NCBI GenBank assembly: GCA_029945625.1 | Contig: JAQSCW010000055.1 | Coordinates: 186,001 to 250,000 of the forward strand | Direction of reading: 5' to 3' | Source: a bacterium | GTDB taxonomy: Bacteria; Bacteroidota; Bacteroidia; B-17B0; Aurantibacillaceae | DNA length: 64,000 nucleotides | Shown here: one piece after another, positions 53,007 to 62,094 of the stretch | Numbering within the stretch: position 1 is the stretch's first letter | Layout: each line of letters opens with the position of its first letter | Program-made: the position numbers and the translations under genes | Notes under the pieces: generated by a model | The model's database searches: none | What the model was told of the DNA's origin: nothing | What the model saw: only the letters and a program-made list of their open reading frames with translations

Positions 53007-53010
53007 ACTA

Positions 53011-53018
53011 CAAAAATA
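53011..53018 (-). promoter_or_regulatory. TAnnTTTG -7 element 4 nt from the inositol monophosphatase start
   Basis: TATTTTTG on the minus strand, separated from ATG 53006 by 4 nt. It is the third exact box with this spacing in the window. Confidence 0.5.
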
Positions 53019-53056
53019 AGTAATTGTGGGGCGACAAAATACGGAGGAACCAGATT

Positions 53057-54586
53057 CTAAGATGCCTCTTTAATCTTTTTCACTAAATAATGAGAACCCA
53101 ACAATTCGGAGCACGTAACTACCGAACTCACCGTGACACCCAATACACCGTGCAAATTCAGATTTTGGCCGGTCAACAGCAAATTCGGAATTTTTGTTTT
53201 TGGTGAAATAAATGTCTTTAGAGGATCACGAATATCTTTTGAAATGCCATATAACGTTCCGTCGCGCGTGCCAATGTAATCGCGGTAGGTGAGAGGTGTT
53301 GAAGAATAGTAGGATTCAATATTTCCCTTCAAATTTGTCATCCGTTGCTCCAGGATCTTAATGAGTTTTTGTGATTTTTGCTCTTTAAAATCCTCGTAGG
53401 CGGCACCGCGTGATTGTTTGTGATTGGGAATAATGTTCAAACTACTGTCCCATTCTTTCATGTCGCTGTACTTCATGTACGTGAGCACAATGACACTATC
53501 GGTGTATTCCGGATTTTTTGAGGAGTACTGAGGGAAGAGCGCAAAGCCTTTGGGCCAACTGGCGTCGTCATAATTAAAAACATCCCATACCTCTTCATTT
53601 TCGTAATGGTATACATTGTGATTAAAGTATTTTACACTCTTGCTTTTCAAAACAACATAGAGAATAAAGGCCGACACGGTATTTTCAAGGTGGTTGATTC
53701 TGTTTCGGTAGGCGTGACGAATGTGTCCGGGCTCAATCATATCCATGGTTCGCGACAGATCGCAATTCGAGATAAAGTTCTTTCCCTCAATTACCCTGCC
53801 GTCGCTCAACTGTACATTTTTGATTGTATCGCCGCTGAAGTTGAATTTAGTGGCTTCACTGTAATTAAAAATATCGCCACCCATGCTTCGGATCGATTCG
53901 GCAAGATATTTTGCGATTTGAGCGCCTCCGTCCATACATTTCCAGGCACTTTCAATGTAGGTGTTAACCACCAGGGCATGCACATAGAGCGGAGTTTTAT
54001 TAGGTTCTCCGGCGTAGAGCGGATTTGTGCCGGCGAGCACACTCTGTAATTTTTTATTAGCGGTAACAGATTCGATATAGGCCTTGGTATCTGTTTCTAG
54101 GAAGTTAGCAGAGATAAGGTCTTTTTGCCCCTCTTCCAGATTATACATGGGGAAAAATTTGCAGATCTCTCTAATCTTAGTGCAATAGCGGGTAATGTTT
54201 TCTCTTTCGCCGGGAAATTGTTCGCTGAGTACTCTGATGAAATTATCATATCCTTGAGAATGCATGTAATGTGTGGGATCCCCGCTGAAGCTGATTCGGT
54301 CGAATCCCTCCACGTCCATAAGTTTTAATTTTAGTTTCCCCATCAAATCGAAATACTTGAAATAGCGATTGAGGTTCTGTCCCTCACTCAAGCCCCCGAT
54401 ATAATGAATGCCGGTGTCAAAAATTACTTTTTCACGTGAAAATATTTGTAGGCTTCCTCCAAGTTGCCTGTTTTTTTCCAAGACACATACTTTAAATCCT
54501 TCTTTAGAAAGAATGTATGCCGAGCAAAGTCCGCCCATACCACTGCCAATAATAACGGTATCGTATTTTTTAGGTGTACTGTTCAA
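53057..54586 (-). CDS. CrtI/retinol-saturase-like FAD oxidoreductase
   Basis: A 509-residue flavoprotein. The FAD-binding motif VIIGSGMGGLCSAYILSKEG (about 11-30) is followed by VLEKNRQLGG and GIHYIGG. The C-terminal end NLLLTGQNLNLHGVLGVTVSS is the second FAD-contact region of phytoene desaturase/carotenoid isomerase-like enzymes. It should add or remove hydrogen across a conjugated chain. It overlaps the upstream gene by 17 bp and is the last gene of the operon, where the polyene product would be its substrate; this is inferred from context. Carotenoid-type activity is less likely since no phytoene synthase is seen. Confidence 0.85.
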   Translation of the reverse strand: MNSTPKKYDTVIIGSGMGGLCSAYILSKEGFKVCVLEKNRQLGGSLQIFSREKVIFDTGIHYIGGLSEGQNLNRYFKYFDLMGKLKLKLMDVEGFDRISFSGDPTHYMHSQGYDNFIRVLSEQFPGERENITRYCTKIREICKFFPMYNLEEGQKDLISANFLETDTKAYIESVTANKKLQSVLAGTNPLYAGEPNKTPLYVHALVVNTYIESAWKCMDGGAQIAKYLAESIRSMGGDIFNYSEATKFNFSGDTIKNVQLSDGRVIEGKNFISNCDLSRTMDMIEPGHIRHAYRNRINHLENTVSAFILYVVLKSKSVKYFNHNVYHYENEEVWDVFNYDDASWPKGFALFPQYSSKNPEYTDSVIVLTYMKYSDMKEWDSSLNIIPNHKQSRGAAYEDFKEQKSQKLIKILEQRMTNLKGNIESYYSSTPLTYRDYIGTRDGTLYGISKDIRDPLKTFISPKTKIPNLLLTGQNLNLHGVLGVTVSSVVTCSELLGSHYLVKKIKEAS

Positions 54587-57500
54587 GTTCTTTTGTGTTT
54601 ATATGGTGAATAACAAAGGTAATATTAGAAGTGAGGTGTGTATCGTCGATGACTTTATACCTGAGGAATTCAAATTTATTCAGCACCTCTCGGATGAGGT
54701 TAGCGGAAGAAAAATGCAATCCTTCTCCGGCTGTTTTATTGAACCCCGAATTGGTTGAAAAGAACTCGGTGTAGCGGGTACCCCAATGACGTTGTTTCTT
54801 ATCGGCATCCGCGTCCCGTATGATCATCACGCCTCCCGGATTCAATTTGTGAACACACTGTTCAATAAGTACTTTTTGTTGTTCCTGTGGCAGGTAATGC
54901 AGCACATCGTTGATGATAAATGCATCGGCAGCTCTGAATACGTGTTTTGTTACATCAGAGCAAATAAAATTCACATTGTCTGATCGGGAAACACAATTCG
55001 CTGCGATATTTATTTTTTCTTCATCGTAGTCAATACCGGTGATCCGACGTTCTTTTCCTGTAAAGGAGAGCATCAGGCTCAAAAATCCGTATCCACAGCC
55101 CACATCGGTGATCTCACCTTGTTTAGGAAGATAACTTTCAAATTGTTTGTAATTGCCTTCCAATTGCACTTTGATGCGGCAATACCACTCCAAAACGGGA
55201 CCTTTAAAAATGTAATTCTTTATTAATTTTGGCCTGAAATAATCTACCGTCTCTTGTTCTTTTCGTAAGTGATTGTATTCTTTTCGCATCCTATCACAAA
55301 CATACTTCGACCGGGCTTTGTAGTCTTCACCGGCAATTGGATCGTTTGCAGAAATGCGGGAAAGGTATTTTAGCGTGAGTTTTCCTTCTTTAAAATGAAA
55401 ATCGCCTTTGGTAACCAAATCTCCGGTTCCGTGCATTAAAACGGGAAGGATATCCAATTGTAATTTCTCAGCGAGATAAAAGGCGCCTTTGTGGAAACGC
55501 AAAATATCGCCGTTTACCGAACGGGTTCCCTCAGGAAAGATCAATACCGAATAACCCTGATCGGTAAGTTTCTTAACCTGCTCGATGGAATTCTCATAGC
55601 CCTTTGAAGCCGGGTAAAAATCGGCCAAGCGCACAATAAATCGGTAGAAGGGGGAGTTCCATACCCAATCGTTTGTGAATACGATGAGTTTGGGATGAAG
55701 CATGAGCAAGAATGCCAGATCGATATGCGATTGATGGTTAGCTATTAGGATGGAGGCTTTCTCGAATTTCTCATTCTGCTCATTGATGATCTCTTTTTTA
55801 ACGTTAAAGAAAAAGTACATGATAAAACGACAAATGATCATAAGAATGAAGTGGAAAAGCAATTTCTTTAAATGCCGTGGTGCAGGAATTAGATAAAAAA
55901 GAACAAGGCCGAATAGGCTTAGGAAAATTGTTCCCAACAGAAAGATCAAAAATCCAATGCCGGTAAGAAGCAGGTTAAACGCGGTATAAGGAAGAAGATT
56001 TCTTTTTTTACGATTCAAGATCATAAAATTATAGCATAGAGGCTGTACTATAAATGAAATAAATAGAACCGTGAATAGGCCAATGATTGTAATGGCAGCA
56101 ATAGAGCGCAGGGCGGGATGTTCGGCGAAGATCAACACTCCTATGCCTATGATGTTAGTGGCTGCGGAAAGAACGATAGAGGTTTTATAGGAAGCCATAT
56201 TTTTTCGGCCGTACTTATATTCATGAGAAAGGCCATCCAGAATAAAAATACTGTAGTCGTCACCTAATCCAAAAATAAAAGTGGAAATGATGATGTTGAT
56301 GATGTTGAATTTGAGACCAAAAAGTGCCATGATACCAAGAATCCAGAGCCAACTGATGAACATGGGCAGGAAATTGATGAGGGCCAGTTCTATTCTTCCA
56401 TGCGCCAACAACATAAAACCAAACACGAGTAAACCGGTGATAATAAGAATAAAACTAAAGTCGGAACTAATGGCAGAAATAAACTGAGCCGTAATGGACT
56501 GCTTGTCGAAGACCACTACCGTTGCATTGTTTTCAAATTCTGAATAGACTTCTTTTTTTGACCCGGACGTAACTTTTACCAGATTCACCAAACTGGCATC
56601 TCCTTGCTCTTCATTTACCCAATCGTTTACCAATAGGGCTTTAAGTGTGTCGATTTCAGAACGAGGAATTGCTGCAAATTGTGTTTGCAGCTGAGTATAA
56701 AATTCCTGAAAAGCGTCCTCCCTAAATTTTAACTCTTTTCCAATGCGAATAAGATTATTTTTGAGTGAATCTCTTTTTGAAACTGTCCAGAAATTATTCC
56801 AGCGTTCAATTCTGATCTTCTGAAGAGAGTCGGAAATCAACACAAGTCCCGGACTTGAAAATTTTTGAATGATGCCACGGTCTTTGAGGTCTTGCAATTT
56901 GGCACAGGTTTGTTCGTTGTGCCGCAAGGCATTTTCAAGTGTAGTTCCTTTAGAGACAACATAGACCGAACTCATTGAGAATTTATTGATTTCATCCAAA
57001 TGCGCTTGAGCGTTCGTGAGCTGATCATTCTGGTAACTCATTTTCATCATGTCACTTTCGAAGCTCACGTGCCGGGCCCAAAATGCAAAAACGATGGTGA
57101 GAATAAAAGCGATGAGGACAATGGGTTTGTTTTTATCAAAGCGGTAATCGAGTATTTTTTCATAGAACGGAATTTTCGCCGGAGCTTCTTGTTCAACTTT
57201 TATTTTTTGAGTTCGTAAGAGATGCGGTAGTACGATGATGGAAAACAAAACCGCTCCAATTAAACTGAAACCGGCAAAAAGACCAAAATCATGTAGTGCC
57301 TGCGACTTAGTAAACTGCAAACTCAAAAAGGCGCCCACCGTGGTGGTGCAGCCAATGAGCATGGGCATCGTGAGGTCTTTGATCACTTGTTGAACAGAAT
57401 GTTCGTGTTTGAAGTGCGTAAAAAAGTGCAATGAATAATTAATGGCAATACCCAATACAATAGATCCGGCTCCAATGGCGATGGCCGAAATTTCTTCCTT

Positions 57501-58442
57501 CAAAAAAAACAGAAGTGTTAATGAAAATAGTCCGCCAAAAACAACCGGCAATAAAATGTAAAAGATTACCAGCAGGTTTCTAAAATACAAAAATAGAAGC
57601 AGGACGATCAACGTCAAAGCAATGGCAGAAGTGACAAGGGTATCGGCTCTGATTTGATCGGAATTGCCCACCGAAACAGCGGCTGCGCCGTAATACTCGA
57701 TCTGAACCGTGTTAAACTCTTTCGCGTAAAATGAAATACTATTTTCTAAAAATGTGAGGAATGCCTTGTTGGTGGCATACTCAGCAGGTTTGGCAGCCGG
57801 CGTAATAAATAGCAAGAGATTCTTTTTGTCTTTTGTTTGAATATAGCCTTGATTCACCTCGAAGTTCGCATCAAATTGCAGGCCTTGAATCTTCTTTAGG
57901 GCAAGCGGCGTAACATGAAGTGGATCGCGTTTGATGAATCGCCCAAGTATCACGCCCGATGGCGACAGCAGAGTATAATAGTCGCGTTGTAATATTGCCC
58001 GCAAACTATCGTCACTCAAACAATTGTTGAGATGTCGATAATCTTCCTGTTCTAAAAAGACAGGTAGGTGCTCGTAAAATGTTGCATAAGTGCGCGACAT
58101 CCTATCGTCGGATACTTTATAATTGAGGTCCTTAATGTAAGCGCTTTGACAACGAAGGAGTGTATCGGCCAGTTTATCGGCACAGGCCATCAAATCCTCC
58201 GGCTCAGTTATACTCGTATCGCGATGTGAGAGAATAAGAACAATCTTATCTTTTATTTTTAATTTTTGAAGTGCGATTTGAATGTCGTTTGATTTTTCAT
58301 TTTTGGGAATAAATTTTGTGATGTCGTCTTCCAGTTTTAATTTGGCACTGAAGTACGAAAAAGCTGCAAATGCGCAGAGTACCGAAACCAAAAGAAGTAT
58401 CTTGTGTTTTTGAAAAAAACTATAGACGCGCAGGGCCGGCAT
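54570..58442 (-). CDS. Trifunctional MMPL transporter / lysophospholipid acyltransferase / methyltransferase
   Basis: A 1290-residue fusion. Residues about 1-850 form an RND/MMPL transporter with two repeats of membrane helices (14-30, about 268-410, 440-457, 662-805 and 820-850) and two periplasmic loops. Residues about 860-1065 are a PlsC-type acyltransferase with NHQSHIDLAF (HxxxxD at 903-908) and FPEGTR (969-974). Residues about 1080-1290 are a class I methyltransferase with TDVGCGYGFLSLM, GIDYDEEKI and a late IINDVLHYLP. I recall this three-part architecture from other Bacteroidetes. In flexirubin or aryl-polyene loci the parts would attach the polyene to a lipid, methylate the head group and export it. 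It lies 5 bp after the glycosyltransferase gene. Confidence 0.9.
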   Translation of the reverse strand: MPALRVYSFFQKHKILLLVSVLCAFAAFSYFSAKLKLEDDITKFIPKNEKSNDIQIALQKLKIKDKIVLILSHRDTSITEPEDLMACADKLADTLLRCQSAYIKDLNYKVSDDRMSRTYATFYEHLPVFLEQEDYRHLNNCLSDDSLRAILQRDYYTLLSPSGVILGRFIKRDPLHVTPLALKKIQGLQFDANFEVNQGYIQTKDKKNLLLFITPAAKPAEYATNKAFLTFLENSISFYAKEFNTVQIEYYGAAAVSVGNSDQIRADTLVTSAIALTLIVLLLFLYFRNLLVIFYILLPVVFGGLFSLTLLFFLKEEISAIAIGAGSIVLGIAINYSLHFFTHFKHEHSVQQVIKDLTMPMLIGCTTTVGAFLSLQFTKSQALHDFGLFAGFSLIGAVLFSIIVLPHLLRTQKIKVEQEAPAKIPFYEKILDYRFDKNKPIVLIAFILTIVFAFWARHVSFESDMMKMSYQNDQLTNAQAHLDEINKFSMSSVYVVSKGTTLENALRHNEQTCAKLQDLKDRGIIQKFSSPGLVLISDSLQKIRIERWNNFWTVSKRDSLKNNLIRIGKELKFREDAFQEFYTQLQTQFAAIPRSEIDTLKALLVNDWVNEEQGDASLVNLVKVTSGSKKEVYSEFENNATVVVFDKQSITAQFISAISSDFSFILIITGLLVFGFMLLAHGRIELALINFLPMFISWLWILGIMALFGLKFNIINIIISTFIFGLGDDYSIFILDGLSHEYKYGRKNMASYKTSIVLSAATNIIGIGVLIFAEHPALRSIAAITIIGLFTVLFISFIVQPLCYNFMILNRKKRNLLPYTAFNLLLTGIGFLIFLLGTIFLSLFGLVLFYLIPAPRHLKKLLFHFILMIICRFIMYFFFNVKKEIINEQNEKFEKASILIANHQSHIDLAFLLMLHPKLIVFTNDWVWNSPFYRFIVRLADFYPASKGYENSIEQVKKLTDQGYSVLIFPEGTRSVNGDILRFHKGAFYLAEKLQLDILPVLMHGTGDLVTKGDFHFKEGKLTLKYLSRISANDPIAGEDYKARSKYVCDRMRKEYNHLRKEQETVDYFRPKLIKNYIFKGPVLEWYCRIKVQLEGNYKQFESYLPKQGEITDVGCGYGFLSLMLSFTGKERRITGIDYDEEKINIAANCVSRSDNVNFICSDVTKHVFRAADAFIINDVLHYLPQEQQKVLIEQCVHKLNPGGVMIIRDADADKKQRHWGTRYTEFFSTNSGFNKTAGEGLHFSSANLIREVLNKFEFLRYKVIDDTHLTSNITFVIHHINTKELEQYT

Positions 58443-58447
58443 GTTGG

Positions 58448-59641
58448 TTAGGATACAGATTTGTTTCTTTTACTAAGTAAAGTTAATGTAAGAAATGTAA
58501 AAAGTCCCATGAACAGTGCCATGCTCACTGCTAACACTGTGGCGCCTACCAGATACGTGAACAAATTCGTTTTCATGTTCTCGAGAGATATATTACTGAG
58601 GGTAATATGCGCTTCATCTCCTGTAACGAGTTCTCCCATCTGAAGACTGGCAATAAGAATAAAAGGGATGAAAGGGGGGAAGCTGATATTGGCTGATAAG
58701 ATCACGATGGCCCGATTCAGTTTTAAAAGATAGGCCGCGGCAATGGCAGAAATTAGTTGGTAGCCCCAAATAGGAACAATGCCAAAAAAAATTCCCAGTG
58801 CCACAGAACTCGATTTATGAAGAATTGTTTCCTGTTCACTGAAAAAATGTTTCACAATAAAAGACTTAATATTTTTTGGCGTGAGTCCTTTAAAGAAACG
58901 CATGGGGGTGTACCAACAAAATGCCAGAATTACCAAATAGGCATTGAGCAAGCTGATACGTGCAAAGTCTTTGTTTTTACGAAAATGTGAAATACGCTCG
59001 GCGGCAGGTGCATAGAAAATCTTCACAGGCATGGAGATGATAGGAATACCTTTCCAGGCTGCTTTTACAATGGCTTCGATTTCAAATTCAAAACGGGAAG
59101 TAAAATAGGTGATCTTCCGCATTTTGTGGATGGGATAGAGACGGTAGCCGGATTGTGTGTCCGGGAGAGTAATACCCGTTTCCACGCGATACCAGAAATT
59201 TGAGAATTTGTTTCCAAAACTGCTTCCTCCGGGTACATTTTCAGAATTCATATTTCTTGCTCCGATAATGAGGGAGTCAGGATGATGAACAAGTTTATCG
59301 AGAAAATGTTCAAAGTCCTCTGGAAAGTGTTGCCCGTCACTGTCAATCGTGATCACATAATGGTAGCCCATTTCCAGGGCCTTGTTAAAGCCATTTCTCA
59401 AGGCCAGGCCTTTACCTAAGTTTTGAGGGTGGGTGATGATTGTAATTTGCTCTGCATAGTGAGACAGAATCTTTGCTGTGCCGTCGTTAGCCCCGTCGTT
59501 CACCACCAGAATGTGATTGGTATAGAGCAGACTATCCTCGATCACCTTTTTTAAAGTACGCTCATTATTGTACGTAGGAATCAACACAGCGCACTTGGCG
59601 TGTTCAAATTTCTCGTTGAGAAGGGGAGGCTTTACAGTCAT
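58448..59641 (-). CDS. Family 2 glycosyltransferase fused to DUF2062
   Basis: A 397-residue protein. The N-terminal GT2 domain (about 15-235) has VLIPTYNNERTLKKVI, VNDGANDGT, and the DxD-type site ITIDSDGQHFPED; PDTQSGYRLYPI is typical of DPM1/WcaA-like transferases. The C-terminal part (about 265-390) has three or four hydrophobic segments of DUF2062 type (FFGIVPIWGYQL, ISFPPFIPFILI). It probably adds a sugar or polar group to a lipid-linked intermediate at the inner membrane. The gene is in the middle of the operon, 64 bp after the dehydratase gene. Confidence 0.88.
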   Translation of the reverse strand: MTVKPPLLNEKFEHAKCAVLIPTYNNERTLKKVIEDSLLYTNHILVVNDGANDGTAKILSHYAEQITIITHPQNLGKGLALRNGFNKALEMGYHYVITIDSDGQHFPEDFEHFLDKLVHHPDSLIIGARNMNSENVPGGSSFGNKFSNFWYRVETGITLPDTQSGYRLYPIHKMRKITYFTSRFEFEIEAIVKAAWKGIPIISMPVKIFYAPAAERISHFRKNKDFARISLLNAYLVILAFCWYTPMRFFKGLTPKNIKSFIVKHFFSEQETILHKSSSVALGIFFGIVPIWGYQLISAIAAAYLLKLNRAIVILSANISFPPFIPFILIASLQMGELVTGDEAHITLSNISLENMKTNLFTYLVGATVLAVSMALFMGLFTFLTLTLLSKRNKSVS

Positions 59642-59705
59642 TTAGAGGAGCCCAAAAAAGGTGTGTAAAATTAGCAAAAAAGGGCGGTTTTAACAGCCAA
59701 AAATG

Positions 59706-60092
59706 TTAGGAGCGAGGGGTAAATTTGCCCTTGAACTTCATATAAGATTGGCCGTTTGCACTATAATTCGCCGATACTTCCAATACATGATTGATTTCTT
59801 TTACTGAAAAGCTGATACTAAATTCATTTTGTTGGGTGGGATTGATGAGGATGAGGAATTTGATATTGTCTCCTGAGGTCATGATCAATTCTTTTTGATA
59901 TTTCTCCATTACAATCTCTTTGATAATTTGGGTGAGACATACCCCCGGCGCAATTGGCACCTGTTCAAAATGACCTTGGTAAACGGGGTGCGAGGGATCC
60001 AGCTTAATGATGGAGGAAAATTCCTGCTGATTTGTTTCTGAAAACGTAGAAGAGATTTCGGTATAAAAGTTTTTTAATAAGGTGTTTTTCAT
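59706..60092 (-). CDS. FabZ/ApeI-like hotdog dehydratase homologue
   Basis: A 128-residue hotdog-fold protein with the dehydratase signature YQGHFEQVPIAPGVCLTQ (about 38-55). The catalytic-type His is His41. At the position where FabZ has its catalytic Glu (PGVxxxE) there is Gln55, so the catalytic pair is incomplete. The protein may be a partner in a heterodimer or use an altered mechanism. It should remove water from 3-hydroxyacyl-ACP during polyene extension. It overlaps the upstream lipoprotein gene by 4 bp. Confidence 0.78.
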   Translation of the reverse strand: MKNTLLKNFYTEISSTFSETNQQEFSSIIKLDPSHPVYQGHFEQVPIAPGVCLTQIIKEIVMEKYQKELIMTSGDNIKFLILINPTQQNEFSISFSVKEINHVLEVSANYSANGQSYMKFKGKFTPRS

Positions 60093-60733
60093 GGCTCCGA
60101 TTTTGAAATTCGTTTTAAATTAATTTTTAAGCGCAAAAGTCCTTTGTGTCTTAGTTTGATTTCTTGTGGTTTCAAATCTTCTGCCATCAGATAGTTAATC
60201 TTAACTGTATTAAAAAAAATTCCTTTTCGCCGTACGTGGTCAATCGCATGAGTGGCTCCCACCGTATAATAATCTCTTTTTTTGCCTTTTATTTTGTAAA
60301 TGTTCGACGTGCCGTTTCTAAAATGAAGACTCTCGGTCTTGTAAAGTTGATAAAGCACAATCAGTTTCATGTCACTTTCAAGCATCGTGGTGATCCGCGG
60401 TTGGTTGATGGGTTCGAAAATGCTGATGAGTTTAAAACTACTGTCACTAATTTCATAATCAAACATTTTCATGCCTATTTCTGTTACAAACGTAACGTGC
60501 GCTGTTTTTGGTGCGGTTTGTTTAAGGAGGATGATTCCGCTGTAATGTTTACGATACAACTGAATATTGGTTTTATAAAGAAGCGATTGCGCGGAGTCAA
60601 TGATCGGCAGCACGGTGTTCTTATCCACTTTCGACGTGCCAATTAGTTTGTAACCGCGCACAGGTGAACAACCCCCCAGCCAGAGGAGAAGCAAACTACT
60701 TAAGAATAAATGTTTGTGGCGAAACCGCTGCAT
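60089..60733 (-). CDS. Hypothetical lipoprotein of the polyene-type operon
   Basis: A 214-residue predicted lipoprotein: N-terminal RFRHKHLFLSSLLLLWLGGC with the lipobox Cys at about 22. The mature part has beta-rich segments (SGIILLKQTAPKTAHVTFVTEIGMKMFDYEI) and a basic C-terminus. I do not recognise a named family. It overlaps the LolA-like gene by 38 bp and its own downstream neighbour by 4 bp. The position next to a LolA-like carrier suggests a LolB-like role in delivering the product to the outer membrane, an inference only. Confidence 0.65.
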   Translation of the reverse strand: MQRFRHKHLFLSSLLLLWLGGCSPVRGYKLIGTSKVDKNTVLPIIDSAQSLLYKTNIQLYRKHYSGIILLKQTAPKTAHVTFVTEIGMKMFDYEISDSSFKLISIFEPINQPRITTMLESDMKLIVLYQLYKTESLHFRNGTSNIYKIKGKKRDYYTVGATHAIDHVRRKGIFFNTVKINYLMAEDLKPQEIKLRHKGLLRLKINLKRISKSEP

Positions 60734-61331
60734 TTAATTTTTTGTTGGAGAAATCAATGGTGGTAATGTCGTTGCCGGGTTCAATCATTTCTATTTTAAC
60801 AACAGAGCTCACACTTTTATCGAAGTACATATTAATGGTCTTCAGACTTTCCTGCATTGTCTTCACGGTAGGAGTGAGTTCAAGTTTGAATTGTTTTTCG
60901 TTCTCAAAGTACGTTATTCTGAATTTGTTAGATCGCAAAACATCGCCATTCACGCAGGAAATCATGATATCATTTATTTCCTTAAAAACCTTATTAGCAT
61001 TCATGTCGTATTTTTTGATCTTATTGTTCTCGTCTTTGATCAGAATCTTGTCTTTATTAATTACGATTACATACCGGTATGGCTCGAGGTACTCCCATCG
61101 AAGGTTGTTTTGTTTCATGAAAACAAACTTGCCTTTGCTTACAATTTTTTCCGAAAGCATTTTGAGATCTTTTATTTGCGTAAAATCACTTTCAATGGAA
61201 TTTGTTTCTTTCGACATCTTGTCCACCTTTATTTTAAAGGCAGATGTATCTTTCATGTGTTTGAAGGGCAGCTGCGCACTCACCCCAAAGGAAGTTAAAA
61301 GTAAAAGTACATATAAAATAATACTAGGCAT
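60696..61331 (-). CDS. LolA-like outer-membrane lipoprotein carrier
   Basis: A 211-residue periplasmic protein with signal peptide about 1-20 (IILYVLLLLTSFGVSAQ). The LolA-type half-barrel pattern is visible: SIESDFTQIKDLKMLSEKIVSKGKFVFMKQNNLRWEYLEPYRYVIVINKDKILI, close to the usual LolA core with a hydrophobic pocket. In polyene loci such carriers are thought to ferry the lipid product across the periplasm. ATG 61331 is used: it gives an 8-bp overlap with the deacetylase stop (ATGCCTAG), whereas the open frame to 61367 lacks a signal-like start. Confidence 0.82.
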   Translation of the reverse strand: MPSIILYVLLLLTSFGVSAQLPFKHMKDTSAFKIKVDKMSKETNSIESDFTQIKDLKMLSEKIVSKGKFVFMKQNNLRWEYLEPYRYVIVINKDKILIKDENNKIKKYDMNANKVFKEINDIMISCVNGDVLRSNKFRITYFENEKQFKLELTPTVKTMQESLKTINMYFDKSVSSVVKIEMIEPGNDITTIDFSNKKLNAAVSPQTFILK

Positions 61332-62094
61332 AAGCACGTTGTTGGCTGAGTTCTTCCAAACCCACAATTTTGTAATTTTCTTTTTTTAAATACTGTAGCA
61401 AATCTGTTAGCACATGTTCTGCTCCCCTCATGGAGTCGTGAAGCAAAATAATTGAGCCGGGTTGGAGTCGTTCTTTAATCCTTTCCATAACCTTTCGGGG
61501 GTCTTTTAGTTTAGTGTCAAACGAACGAATATTCCACCCGATGGTATGATAATTGAGTTTTTTAACTGCTCTCGCCAATGCAGGAGTAGTAACACCATAG
61601 GGCGGACGAAAGTAGAGGGGACGAGTGCCGATAACGCGTTCTATTTGTTCTTCTGCTTGTTTGAGATCACGGTAAAATTGTGTTGCCGTATTTAGATCGT
61701 ACCAAAAATTATGGGTGTAACTGTGATTGCCTATTGTATGGCCTTCTGCTTGCATGCGTTTCAGCAACAACTCATTTCCTTCTATGTTTTTTCCAATTAA
61801 AAAAAATCCTGCTTTCGCATTTTCTTCTTTTAGCACATTCAACACGTTTTCGGTAGAAATTCCGGGACCATCATCAAAAGTGATTGCCACCACTTTTTCA
61901 GCCGTACGAGACCTGCAAAAAGCCTGAAGATGAAATTCGGATTGAATGTAGCTCGCTCCATAGAATTGAAGTACAAGAAAAATAAAAGCCAGAATAAAAT
62001 AGGTGTACGCGGGGGCGCTCACACCAATAAGGGTGATAAGTACAAGCAGTGCGCCTACTACTATTGTGCGGTGCTTCAACATGCCGACACACAT
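61324..62094 (-). CDS. Polysaccharide deacetylase (NodB, CE4-type)
   Basis: A 256-residue membrane-anchored deacetylase. Two hydrophobic stretches at the N-terminus (about 9-50) serve as anchor. The NodB domain (about 66-250) has motif 1 AITFDDGPG with the metal-binding and catalytic Asp residues, motif 2 NHSYTHN with both His ligands, motif 3 RPPYG and motif 5 LLHD. All usual residues are present, so activity is likely. The substrate, a polysaccharide or a glycolipid intermediate of the operon, is unknown. Start ATG 62094 overlaps the ketosynthase-like gene by 19 bp; ATG 62082 is an alternative (7-bp overlap). Confidence 0.88.
   Translation of the reverse strand: MCVGMLKHRTIVVGALLVLITLIGVSAPAYTYFILAFIFLVLQFYGASYIQSEFHLQAFCRSRTAEKVVAITFDDGPGISTENVLNVLKEENAKAGFFLIGKNIEGNELLLKRMQAEGHTIGNHSYTHNFWYDLNTATQFYRDLKQAEEQIERVIGTRPLYFRPPYGVTTPALARAVKKLNYHTIGWNIRSFDTKLKDPRKVMERIKERLQPGSIILLHDSMRGAEHVLTDLLQYLKKENYKIVGLEELSQQRAYA

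Noticed and set aside
61332-61367. Twelve-residue N-terminal extension of the LolA-like gene
   Set aside because: Starting at ATG 61331 gives a normal signal peptide and an 8-bp overlap like the other operon genes.
60164-61389. Plus-strand frames of 135-241 codons opposite the LolA-like and lipoprotein genes
   Set aside because: They are shadows of minus-strand genes with clear signal peptides and family patterns, and have Phe/Ser-rich antisense composition.
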